Shown here: positions 1 through 7,321 of the stretch, one piece after another
Numbering within the stretch: position 1 is the stretch's first letter
Layout of the letters: each line of letters starts with the position of its first letter
Assembly (NCBI GenBank): GCA_007116195.1
Contig: SKIX01000082.1
Coordinates: 1 to 14,521 of the forward strand
Reading direction: 5' to 3'
DNA: 14,521 bases
Origin: Marinospirillum sp.
GTDB lineage: Bacteria; Pseudomonadota; Gammaproteobacteria; Pseudomonadales; Halomonadaceae
Notes under the pieces: generated by a model
Seen by the model: only the letters and a program-made list of their open reading frames with translations
Database searches by the model: none
What the model was told of the DNA's origin: nothing
Position numbers and translations under genes: made by a program

Positions 1-1
1 A

Positions 2-64
2 CTAGACCGTTGGATCAAAGGTGTTTTAACTGCCAAGAGTCTGGATGATTTATTCGCCAGCTAA
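2..64 (+). CDS. C-terminal end of an Rpn/DUF4351-family protein (partial, cut by window edge)
   Basis: An open frame enters from the left edge and ends at TAA (62-64), giving 20 residues that end in LTAKSLDDLFAS. They align without gaps to the last 20 residues of the protein at 301-1221 (LDRWIKGVLTAKSLDDLFAS against LESWGAKILTAQTLEELLGD). That pattern, an L-x-x-W helix followed by L-x-A-x-(S/T)-L-(D/E)-(D/E)-L, is the usual end of the DUF4351 domain. A near-identical terminator follows both genes, so this is almost certainly the tail of a tandem paralogue. The rest of the gene lies outside the window, so whether it is intact cannot be judged. Confidence 0.7.
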   Translation, partial: LDRWIKGVLTAKSLDDLFAS

Positions 65-77
65 TCCAGAGTCAATC

Positions 78-119
78 AATCGAAACAAGAAGCCCCAAGC
101 TGTTATGGCCTGGGGCTTT
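78..119 (+). repeat. Direct repeat copy 1 (terminator unit)
   Basis: This 42-base segment recurs at 1231-1272 with only two differences (G/A at repeat position 12, C/T at position 33). It covers the leader AATCGAAACAA plus the terminator hairpin, so the match extends beyond the hairpin itself. The two copies are 1153 bases apart, the length of one gene plus its upstream region. Confidence 0.9.
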
Positions 120-122
120 TTT
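90..122 (+). terminator. Rho-independent terminator after the upstream Rpn/DUF4351 gene
   Basis: The stem arms are AAGCCCCAAGC (90-100) and GCCTGGGGCTT (108-118) around a 7-base loop, TGTTATG. Ten of 11 pairs match, with one A-C mismatch. The hairpin is followed by an unbroken T-run (117-122). It lies 25 bases after the stop codon at 62-64. Confidence 0.85.
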
Positions 123-300
123 AATTCAGGGAGGAGGATGTAAGGTGCTGCCTGCAGTGCCTTCCTCAGTAGCACCTGCTGCACGCTATCCAGGACTACT
201 CTGGCCATGCTCTGAGGCGAAGTAGACCAAAAAAACCAATACACTCTCTCGCATGGCTCATCTAGCCCTCTGAACTGATTAACACAAGGATTGAAGACTC

Positions 301-1221
301 ATGCCTAAGGGAATCCCCCACGACCAGAACTTTAAAAACCAGATACTCGACTACCCCCTGCAAGCCATTGAGTTCTACGCCGCTGAGCAGGCGCAGCATC
401 TGGATAAACAGCCCAAGATCGTGCCCGTGCGTCAGGAGCAACTGAAAAAACGCTTAGGGGATCGCTTTCGAGAGCTGGATACACCACTGCTACTGGAGTG
501 GCCGAATGGTGAACGAGCGGCGATTCTTTTTCTATTTGAAGAAGAAAGCCAAAGCAGCCGCTTTTCCATTTATCGTCTGGTTCACTACTGCTTGGATGTG
601 GCTGAGATACACAAAACGAATCGTGTCGTGCCGGTGACGATCTTTTTGAACCCAGCCCCTCACGCTGAACTCCAGTTAGAACTCGGTGGTGATCAGCAAA
701 CCTTCCTCAGCTTCAGCTACATCCAGTGTGTACTGAACCGCTTGGAAGCCCAGGATTATTTTCAAAGCGATAACATCGTTGCCAGAATGAACCTGCCACT
801 GATGCACTACCCTGATTATCAAAAACTAGAAGTCTTCCACCATGCCATTCAAGGCCTCATCACTTTGGAAGAAGACCCCGACAAACAAGCCAAATACGTC
901 GATTGGGTGGATATTTACACCCAGTTGGATGACAATGAAATCAAAGAGTACGCAGAGCGCTACCCAGAGGAGAAACAAGTTATGGCGAGTTTTGCAGAAC
1001 GCTACAGATTAGAAGGTGAAGCCCGAGGCCGTGAAGCTGGTCTCCAAGAAGGCGAAGTCAAAGGTGAAGCCAAGCTACTAGGTCTTCAGCTTAAAATGAA
1101 ATTCGGTGAGATCCCACAGGATGTGGTTGATCGTTTGAACTCCGCTACTTCTGATCAGCTAGAGTCTTGGGGAGCTAAAATCTTAACGGCTCAAACCCTG
1201 GAAGAACTTCTAGGCGACTAG
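301..1221 (+). CDS. Rpn/PD-(D/E)XK nuclease-like protein with C-terminal DUF4351 domain
   Basis: The product is 306 residues. The N-terminal half resembles the PD-(D/E)XK fold of Rpn (recombination-promoting nuclease, formerly 'putative transposase') proteins: Asp60 lies before a hydrophobic strand, then FLFEEES (residues 77-83) and the helix FSIYRLVHYCLDV. By alignment from memory, Glu80 and Glu82 fill the E-x-(K/Q) positions, so the usual Lys/Gln is replaced by Glu. A charged Gly/Glu-rich linker (about 234-258, GEARGREAGLQEGEVKGEAK) leads to DUF4351 (about 258-305), ending in the helix LTAQTLEELLG. Known Rpn proteins are DNA endonucleases that promote RecA-independent recombination; activity here is inferred and may be lost. 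ATG 301 has AAGGA at 286-290, ten bases upstream. A paralogue's tail lies just upstream, and both genes carry matching terminators. I found no clear promoter in 123-285. Confidence 0.75.
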   Translation: MPKGIPHDQNFKNQILDYPLQAIEFYAAEQAQHLDKQPKIVPVRQEQLKKRLGDRFRELDTPLLLEWPNGERAAILFLFEEESQSSRFSIYRLVHYCLDVAEIHKTNRVVPVTIFLNPAPHAELQLELGGDQQTFLSFSYIQCVLNRLEAQDYFQSDNIVARMNLPLMHYPDYQKLEVFHHAIQGLITLEEDPDKQAKYVDWVDIYTQLDDNEIKEYAERYPEEKQVMASFAERYRLEGEARGREAGLQEGEVKGEAKLLGLQLKMKFGEIPQDVVDRLNSATSDQLESWGAKILTAQTLEELLGD

Positions 1222-1230
1222 CCTAGATTG

Positions 1231-1272
1231 AATCGAAACAAAAAGCCCCAAGCTGTTATGGCTTGGGGCTTT
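1231..1272 (+). repeat. Direct repeat copy 2 (terminator unit)
   Basis: This matches 78-119 at 40 of 42 bases. It begins 10 bases after the stop of the 301-1221 gene; copy 1 begins 14 bases after the stop of the upstream paralogue. The same relative position in both copies supports duplication of gene plus terminator as one unit. Confidence 0.9.
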
Positions 1273-1273
1273 A
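1243..1273 (+). terminator. Intrinsic terminator after the complete Rpn/DUF4351 gene
   Basis: The arms AAGCCCCAAGC (1243-1253) and GCTTGGGGCTT (1261-1271) form a perfect 11-bp stem around the loop TGTTATG. The stem is better than in copy 1, but the T-run is only TTT (1270-1272) before AGT, so termination may be less efficient and some transcription could continue into rpe. Confidence 0.7.
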
Positions 1274-1336
1274 GTGGTTAAGGCAGCACCTGATTCCAAA
1301 GGCAGCAAGCCTTCTGCAAGAGCAAAAGTCCAAGCC

Positions 1337-1365
1337 TTACCTCTGAACGCCAGCCCTGTTAAAAT
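1337..1365 (+). promoter_or_regulatory. Possible sigma-70 promoter for rpe-trpE (extended -10)
   Basis: TAAAAT (1360-1365) is preceded by TGT, giving an extended -10 element. A weak -35, TTACCT (1337-1342), lies at 17-bp spacing. Initiation would be about 40 bases before the rpe ATG. A second -10-like hexamer, TACAAT, sits at 1373-1378 without a convincing -35. I saw no tryptophan-rich leader peptide or attenuator here. Confidence 0.35.
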
Positions 1366-1412
1366 CAACCGCTACAATTCAACAGCGACCGCTGCTTATA
1401 ACAGGTGCCCCC

Positions 1413-2117
1413 ATGCCGCAACAGGATTTTGTTATCGCCCCTTCTATTCTTTCCGCTAATTTTGCTCAATTAGGGCAGGACGTTGATCAGGTGCTTGCTG
1501 CCGGTGCTGATTGGGTGCATTTTGATGTGATGGATAACCACTATGTGCCTAATTTAACTCTGGGGCCGATGGTTTGTCAGGCTTTGCGTGACCACGGTGT
1601 AACCGCACCCATTGATGTGCATCTAATGGTTAAGCCGGTGGATCGTATGATTGGCGATTTTATTGCCGCCGGTGCCACCAGTATTACCTTTCACCCTGAG
1701 GCTTCTGAGCATATCGACCGTAGCTTGCAAATGATTAAAGAAGGCGGCTGCCAGGCTGGTTTGGTGTTCAACCCGGCCACACCTTTGCACTTGATGGATC
1801 ATGTCATGGATAAACTGGATATGCTGCTGCTGATGAGTGTTAACCCAGGCTTTGGTGGGCAAAAGTTTATTCCTCATACCCTGGAAAAATTACGCGCCGC
1901 CAGAGCTAAAATTGATGCCAGTGGCCAGCCCCTACGCTTACAGGTCGATGGCGGAGTGGGTGTGGATAATATTGCTGAAATCGCTGAGGCCGGTGCGGAT
2001 ACCTTTGTGGCGGGTTCAGCTATTTTTAAGCAGCGCCGAGCACAAGACCCCAACAGTTTTGATCGTGTGCTTCAGCAGCTGCGCGACCAGCTCGCCAGTG
2101 TTCAAGGAGCTAACTAA
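1413..2117 (+). CDS. rpe: Ribulose-phosphate 3-epimerase
   Basis: A cytoplasmic TIM-barrel enzyme that interconverts D-ribulose 5-phosphate and D-xylulose 5-phosphate in the pentose phosphate pathway. Family signatures are all present: [10 protein letters not shown] (8-17), HFDVMD (36-41), DVHLMV (68-73), VNPGFGGQ (143-150) and VDGGVG (178-183). His36, Asp38, His70 and Asp179 match the metal ligands and the two catalytic aspartates of the family. The length of 234 residues is normal (usually about 220-230). ATG 1413 has a weak AGGTG at 1403-1407. The stop codon overlaps the trpE start by one base (TAATG), so the two genes should be cotranscribed and translationally coupled. Supplying pentose phosphate close to the tryptophan pathway is a common pairing, because PRPP and erythrose 4-phosphate derive from it. 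The identification is firm. Confidence 0.97.
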   Translation: MPQQDFVIAPSILSANFAQLGQDVDQVLAAGADWVHFDVMDNHYVPNLTLGPMVCQALRDHGVTAPIDVHLMVKPVDRMIGDFIAAGATSITFHPEASEHIDRSLQMIKEGGCQAGLVFNPATPLHLMDHVMDKLDMLLLMSVNPGFGGQKFIPHTLEKLRAARAKIDASGQPLRLQVDGGVGVDNIAEIAEAGADTFVAGSAIFKQRRAQDPNSFDRVLQQLRDQLASVQGAN

Positions 2118-3613
2118 TGACGCCAGAACTTTTTGCCGAGTTAACCGCACAGGGCTATAACCGCATTCCGGTAGCGCGTGAGGTTTTAGCCGACCTGGAT
2201 ACACCGCTTTCAACCTATATGAAGCTCGCACCTGGTGGCTATACTTATTTATTTGAGTCGGTGCAGGGCGGTGAAAAATGGGGCCGCTATTCCATCATCG
2301 GCCTGCCTTCAGATGAACGCCTGGAAGTTACCGGCAAGGTTTTTCAGCATTACAAGCAGGGTGAGCTGCTCAGTAGCGAAGAGGTCGCTGACCCCTTGCA
2401 GCGAATTGAAGCCTTTCAAGCCGAGTTTAAGGTTGCGCCCCTGCAGGGGCTGCCGCTGTTTACCGGCGGGCTGGTAGGCTATTTTGGTCACGAAACCATA
2501 CGTTATATCGAGCCACGGTTAGATCAGCCTGAAGCTGCAGCCCATCAGCAAGACCCGTTGCAGGTGCCGGATATTCTATTGATGGTTTCTGAAGAAGTGG
2601 TGGTTTTTGATAACCTGTCTGGCAAGCTGTATTTAATTACCCATGCGCAGCCGCAGCAACCCGCTGCTTTAGAGCTAGCCCATCAGCGCCTGGAAACCTT
2701 GGAGATTCAGTTACGCACCGCCACCCTGACCACGACCAGCCCAGGTACAGGCCGCTCTGAAGTGGAAGAAAGCGATTTTCAGGCTGGTTTTAGCGAAACC
2801 GACTTTAAAACGGCGGTAGAGCAAATCAAGGATTATATTCTTGCTGGCGATATCATGCAGTGCGTCTTGTCCCAGCGCATGAGCCTGCCCTTTCAAGCCC
2901 AGTCACTGGATCTGTATCGTGCTCTGCGCTGCCTGAATCCTTCGCCCTATATGTTTCACTTGCAGTTAGATGGCTTTCAGGTGGTCGGTTCTTCACCTGA
3001 AATTCTGGCCCGCCTGGAAGAAGGAGAGGTCACGGTGCGCCCTATTGCGGGCACACGTAAGCGTGGAGCCAATGAAGCAGAAGATCAAGCCTTGGAAAAA
3101 GAACTCCTGGCTGACCCTAAGGAGCGTGCAGAGCATCTGATGTTGATTGATCTGGGCCGTAATGATCTGGGGCGAATTGCACAAACGGGTAGCGTTGAAG
3201 TCACGGATACCATGACGGTAGAGCGCTATTCCCATGTGATGCATATTGTTTCCAATGTGGTGGGGCAATTACAGCCTGGGTTAACGGCCCTTGATGTGCT
3301 GCGAGCGACCTTCCCAGCAGGCACCCTATCGGGCGCACCCAAAATTCGTGCTTTAGAAATTCTGGATGAGCTGGAGCCTGTTAAGCGGGGTGTGTATGGT
3401 GGCGCTGTCGGTTATTTAGGCTGGCAGGGAAATATGGATACCGCCATAGCTATACGTACTGCCGTGATTAAAGACGGACAGCTGCACATTCAAGCCGGTG
3501 CCGGTGTAGTCGCTGATTCAGTGCCGCAGCTGGAATGGGAAGAAACCCTGAACAAGGGCCGAGCCGTATTCCGCGCAGTGGCGATGGCGGAAAAGGGGTT
3601 GGATAATCTTTAA
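2117..3613 (+). CDS. trpE: Anthranilate synthase component I
   Basis: The chorismate-binding subunit that, with the TrpG glutaminase, makes anthranilate, the first committed step of tryptophan synthesis. The 498 residues are full length for the family. The N-terminal domain carries the tryptophan-feedback segment [15 protein letters not shown] (45-59). The chorismate-binding domain spans about 225-490, with IAGTRKRG (310-317), DLGRNDLGR (345-353), [10 protein letters not shown] (400-409) and GAGVVADS (461-468). The intact LFES motif suggests feedback inhibition by tryptophan. The start is set by a good Shine-Dalgarno site, AAGGAG (2104-2109), 7 bases upstream inside rpe. The gph gene often found between rpe and trpE is absent, and trpG, trpD and trpC do not follow; the convergent tamB ends only 18 bases downstream. 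TrpG must be encoded elsewhere. I see no intrinsic terminator in the gap. Confidence 0.97.
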   Translation: MTPELFAELTAQGYNRIPVAREVLADLDTPLSTYMKLAPGGYTYLFESVQGGEKWGRYSIIGLPSDERLEVTGKVFQHYKQGELLSSEEVADPLQRIEAFQAEFKVAPLQGLPLFTGGLVGYFGHETIRYIEPRLDQPEAAAHQQDPLQVPDILLMVSEEVVVFDNLSGKLYLITHAQPQQPAALELAHQRLETLEIQLRTATLTTTSPGTGRSEVEESDFQAGFSETDFKTAVEQIKDYILAGDIMQCVLSQRMSLPFQAQSLDLYRALRCLNPSPYMFHLQLDGFQVVGSSPEILARLEEGEVTVRPIAGTRKRGANEAEDQALEKELLADPKERAEHLMLIDLGRNDLGRIAQTGSVEVTDTMTVERYSHVMHIVSNVVGQLQPGLTALDVLRATFPAGTLSGAPKIRALEILDELEPVKRGVYGGAVGYLGWQGNMDTAIAIRTAVIKDGQLHIQAGAGVVADSVPQLEWEETLNKGRAVFRAVAMAEKGLDNL

Positions 3614-3631
3614 AAAACCTTTTAGGAACCC

Positions 3632-6600
3632 TTAGTAATCGACTTCCCAGTAGATATCCAGGGAGTTTTCTATCGAGCTGACCACTTCGATATAGAGGCG
3701 TCGGGTCAGCTCATAGCGTAATGCCACTCGGCTGATATCATCATAAATACCCACACCATAGCGCACGCTAAGCCGTCGGTTCAGGTAGGCTGAAGCGACC
3801 AGGCTGGCTTCTTCGCCATCGCCTTCGGCACTCAGCTCTAGGTCTCTTAAGCCAACAACCTCACCTGCTGCGCGGGTATAGTCGGAAACCCCAGCCAAAC
3901 CCAGCGACAGTGCCAGCATATTGGGGTCGGTTTCGGCTTCCAGTGGCGCACCTGTTAGCAGCCAGGAAAGGGCTTGTTCGCTGGACATGGGGGGCTCTGA
4001 GAAGATTTCAGTTTCAGCCTGATCGACACGACCGGTAATTCTTAAGCCAGCAGTAACCTCGCCCACTTGGCGAATGGCTTCGATATCCAGAAAGGGTAAG
4101 TCCATCGGGCCGTTAAAATTAAGTTGGGCACGCCTGAGGCGTAAATCCTGACCAAAAGATTGATAGCGGCCATCAAGCAGGCGCAACTCACCGTGGGTCG
4201 CCAGTTCATCCGTTACACGAAGACGCCCTTGCAGGTCGGCTACCAGCCCGAAGGCATCCAGGGCGACTCGATCACGACCCAGGAGCAGTTCAATATCCAG
4301 GTTAAAAGCCTTGATCGGGCCAGGCTCAGGCTCGGGGCGGTTGATCACTCGGGCATCCGCTGAAACCCGAACTGCTTGCTGGGGTAGCTGTTGCACACTA
4401 ATTTCACCCCGGGGAATAGCGATTTGACCACTCAAGCTGGCTTGGCCTTGGTTAAGGCGAAACTCTAGCTGAGGGTGAATTTCCAGGCTCGCCCAGGGTT
4501 CCACACGAACAGCCAGGTTAGCTGCTTCCAGGCTGATTTCAGCTTGCAGGCTTTCGTTCCAAAACAGCCGACCGGCTAGCTGACCCTGGCCTTCACGCCC
4601 AGCTTCAAAGTGACCTTCGAGGGTGGCTTCTCGGGCTTGTAAAAGCAGACGAGCATCCAGACGATTCAGGCTTAATGGCCACTCCAGGTCGTTGGCCAGC
4701 AGTTGTTTCACTTCCAGCTCGCCCCAAATTTCGGGGGCATCCAGGTAACCTGCAAAGTGGCCCTGACCGGCCAGGTAGCCACTCAACTCATCCAGCTCTA
4801 AAAAGGGTAAAAAGAGTTGCAGCTGCGTCTCGGCTAGCAGGTAGCGACCACCTAAGGGTCGCTGGCCAGTTTCAACTTCGGGTGTGAGGGCCAGTGCCAG
4901 GTCGATTTCTGTTTGCCCCAGGTCTTCACCTGCTAAGCGCAGTTGCAGGGCGGCTGTATCCGGGTTAAGGGTTAGCTGAGCACCCAGGTGCTGATAATCC
5001 AGGTCGACCCAGGTTTCGGTTTGTTCTAATTCATCGACTTGCAGCACGCTAAAACGGCCCTGCTGGGTTACCAGCTGCATGGCTGCAGACCAACCTTCTG
5101 TGAGCCAGGCTAGCTCAAGCTCGCCAAGTAGCTGGCCTTGCCAGTTGAGGTTTTCTGGTAAAAAGCCAGCCAGTTGTTGGCTATCCCAGGGTGCCAGCTG
5201 GTAATGCAGCTGCAAGCCTTGTTGCTCAGTTTGCAGGCCACCCTGGATTGCAAAGCTCAAGGGCTGTTGCTGATAATCAGCCTGAGCAGTGAGTTGATGC
5301 TGAGCAGCTGTCCCCCGCGTTCTAACCTGAACTTGGCTGAGGCTTTGCTCTTGCCAGCTCAGCGCACGGCTGAGCAAGCGCAAACTCAGCGGCTGCTGGC
5401 CAGGCAGACGTGGCGTAAAACCTGAGTACTCCAGAGTTAAAGCGGTTTCCTGAACCCTGGCTTGCTGCCAAACTAGCTCTTCCGTTGAGAAGCTAAGCCG
5501 GTAGTCAGCTTCTAACAGGTAATCCTGCCAGGTTGCAACCAATGCATCAGGGCGCTTGAAATCGACTAAACCCGGTAGACTGGCTCGGGCTGTGAGGACC
5601 AAATCACCTGCTAAGTCGATTGGCCAGGGAGCCGTTAGCTGATCCAGATCGGTGAGGTTAGCGGTCAGGTTAGCCTGCCAAAGGTCTTTATTGAGCCTCA
5701 AGCTGGCTTGCAGGTGCTCATCTCCGGCGCCATCCAGGCTCAAGTACGGCATGTTAAGCCAGTAGTCTTGGGTCTCTCCCTGCCAGAGGAAGTCCAGCTC
5801 TAGCTGGCTATCCCAGTGGTAACCCAGGCGCTCTAGCTCAGAACTCAATTGCACTTCCAGGCCCAGATCAAGCTGTTCAGCCCAAGCCAGAAGTTGCTCG
5901 GGTAGCGCAGTGGAAGCAGCTGGCTTAGGTACTTGGCTAAGATCCAAGTGGGCAGCAAAGCGACTGTTGAGCTGAGCCGTATCCCCCTGCCACAGCAGTT
6001 GACTGGTTAAGCCCCCTCCCAGGTAGAGCTGCTGCGCTTGCCAGTTAAGCTGGAGCGCTAGCTGCTCTTGAGCTACGGGCAGTTGCGGTTTAGCGTCCAG
6101 GAATATCTGCCAAGGCAGCTGGCCACCCAGAAAATCTTGCCAGTCTAGGTTCAGTTGCGCTGTCTGTTCAGCCCATTGATAACCACCGCTTAAACTGAGC
6201 CGGTGTTGCGGATGGCTGGCCAGCGATAGCTCTTGCAAAAGCAAACCTTGCCAATCGACCTGGGCCGAGAGATCCAGCAGGTAGGGGGTGTCGGCAAGCA
6301 GCAGCTGGGCAAAGCTGTTGATTTGCCAGCCTGCTTCCAGGTCACCGACTAGCTCTAGCTGCAGCTGATCAACCAGCAGCTGGTCTTCGGCAGCGGCAAT
6401 TGCAGCGGGTACCTCTTGGCCTGCCAACTCAAACAGCGCTTGGGCAGAAAGAGTCTGCACTTGCAGTTGTAATTGAGCAGGCAGGGTTGGCGTAAAAAGC
6501 GCCAGCTCACCGCTGAGGCTAAGCTGTTCATCCGCTAGCGTTAGTTGTTGTATTTGGATGCTTTGCAGACTACCTGCCAGCTTGGCTTGCACTGCTTGCT

Positions 6601-7321
6601 CCCAAATGTGAGCCTGAGCCGCCAGTTCCAGCGGCCAGTCACCGCTCATGTCTAGGCGACCCTGGGCCTGCAAGGCTGTGTCAGCGTCTAGTGGCAGCCA
6701 GGGGCTTTGCAGGCTGAGCTGCTGCCACTGCAGTTGCGTGTTGCTCCAGTTGAGCTGTTGCACTTGCAGTTGCGTCAGGTGTGGCTGTTGATTAACACTG
6801 AACTGGCCTAGCTGCAGTTGATCCAGGCGCAGGGTTAGGGGCAGGTTGATGCTGGGCAGTTCCAGATCCGGCATCAGAAAAGGCGCGTTGGTTGCAGGGG
6901 TGTCTTGCGGCTGAGCTGCTGCTGTTGCCGCTAGGCTGATATCCAGCGCTTCAGCTTCTAAATCCTCAATACAGAGGGTCAGGCTGAATAAACACCAGGG
7001 CTGCCAGTTCCAGGAGACTTGATCCAGTGTCAGAGCCAAGCCTTCTTGCTGCCAGCTGAGTTGTTCAGCTTGCCAGTGTCCAATCAGCTGACCACTAAAT
7101 TCTTCCACCTGAACGCCTGGCAACTGACGCAACAACCAGCTGCCCCCTGCTTCACTAGCCAACAACCAGAAGAAAGCCAAAATAAGCGTGAGGGTGACCA
7201 GGCTGACTGTGGCTGAGAGTAAATACACCAGCCAGTTCACTAAAAGCTGCAACCACAGCAAGGGGCGCAAGAAACGTGCCTTGATACTTTGCTTAAGGTG
7301 TAACCAGGCTGCGCTTCTCAT
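3632..7321 (-). CDS. tamB: Translocation and assembly module inner-membrane protein TamB
   Basis: A very large periplasm-spanning protein (1229 residues; E. coli TamB is about 1259) anchored in the inner membrane. It partners TamA in outer-membrane protein assembly, and the AsmA-like family is also linked to phospholipid transport to the outer membrane. One hydrophobic signal anchor lies at about 21-55, followed by SWLLRQLPGV, then hundreds of residues of alternating beta-strand sequence that would form the lipid-binding groove. The C-terminal TamB (DUF490) domain is diagnostic: GRYQSFGQDL, then FNGPMDLPFLDIEA, SEPPMSSEQALSWLLTG, and a final strand-rich segment ending LDIYWEVDY. The middle is strikingly rich in Leu and Gln (about half of residues 162-220). 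The ATG shares four bases with the tamA stop (ATGA, 7318-7321), so the genes are coupled. The gene converges on trpE with no visible terminator. Confidence 0.95.
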   Translation of the reverse strand: MRSAAWLHLKQSIKARFLRPLLWLQLLVNWLVYLLSATVSLVTLTLILAFFWLLASEAGGSWLLRQLPGVQVEEFSGQLIGHWQAEQLSWQQEGLALTLDQVSWNWQPWCLFSLTLCIEDLEAEALDISLAATAAAQPQDTPATNAPFLMPDLELPSINLPLTLRLDQLQLGQFSVNQQPHLTQLQVQQLNWSNTQLQWQQLSLQSPWLPLDADTALQAQGRLDMSGDWPLELAAQAHIWEQAVQAKLAGSLQSIQIQQLTLADEQLSLSGELALFTPTLPAQLQLQVQTLSAQALFELAGQEVPAAIAAAEDQLLVDQLQLELVGDLEAGWQINSFAQLLLADTPYLLDLSAQVDWQGLLLQELSLASHPQHRLSLSGGYQWAEQTAQLNLDWQDFLGGQLPWQIFLDAKPQLPVAQEQLALQLNWQAQQLYLGGGLTSQLLWQGDTAQLNSRFAAHLDLSQVPKPAASTALPEQLLAWAEQLDLGLEVQLSSELERLGYHWDSQLELDFLWQGETQDYWLNMPYLSLDGAGDEHLQASLRLNKDLWQANLTANLTDLDQLTAPWPIDLAGDLVLTARASLPGLVDFKRPDALVATWQDYLLEADYRLSFSTEELVWQQARVQETALTLEYSGFTPRLPGQQPLSLRLLSRALSWQEQSLSQVQVRTRGTAAQHQLTAQADYQQQPLSFAIQGGLQTEQQGLQLHYQLAPWDSQQLAGFLPENLNWQGQLLGELELAWLTEGWSAAMQLVTQQGRFSVLQVDELEQTETWVDLDYQHLGAQLTLNPDTAALQLRLAGEDLGQTEIDLALALTPEVETGQRPLGGRYLLAETQLQLFLPFLELDELSGYLAGQGHFAGYLDAPEIWGELEVKQLLANDLEWPLSLNRLDARLLLQAREATLEGHFEAGREGQGQLAGRLFWNESLQAEISLEAANLAVRVEPWASLEIHPQLEFRLNQGQASLSGQIAIPRGEISVQQLPQQAVRVSADARVINRPEPEPGPIKAFNLDIELLLGRDRVALDAFGLVADLQGRLRVTDELATHGELRLLDGRYQSFGQDLRLRRAQLNFNGPMDLPFLDIEAIRQVGEVTAGLRITGRVDQAETEIFSEPPMSSEQALSWLLTGAPLEAETDPNMLALSLGLAGVSDYTRAAGEVVGLRDLELSAEGDGEEASLVASAYLNRRLSVRYGVGIYDDISRVALRYELTRRLYIEVVSSIENSLDIYWEVDY

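Noticed and set aside
144..176. A hairpin with arms GGTGCT and AGCACC before the Rpn/DUF4351 gene.
   Set aside because: Only six base pairs around a loop of about 20 bases, with no T-run; too weak to call as terminator or riboswitch.
50..244. A 64-codon minus-strand frame overlapping the first terminator and intergenic DNA.
   Set aside because: It runs through a terminator hairpin and the tail of another gene, has no recognisable motif and no supporting context.
142..1291. An 11-base inverted match: AGGTGCTGCCT (143-153) and AGGCAGCACCT (1281-1291), both just downstream of the duplicated terminators.
   Set aside because: It is short, imperfect beyond 11 bases and at different distances from the two terminators. 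It gives no target-site duplication or transposon end structure.
1274..1459. A short plus-strand frame between the second terminator and rpe.
   Set aside because: It overlaps the rpe start in another frame, shows no domain, and covers the likely rpe promoter.
2104..2130. A possible tryptophan attenuator in front of trpE.
   Set aside because: trpE overlaps rpe by one base, leaving no leader, and no Trp-rich peptide or competing hairpins are present.
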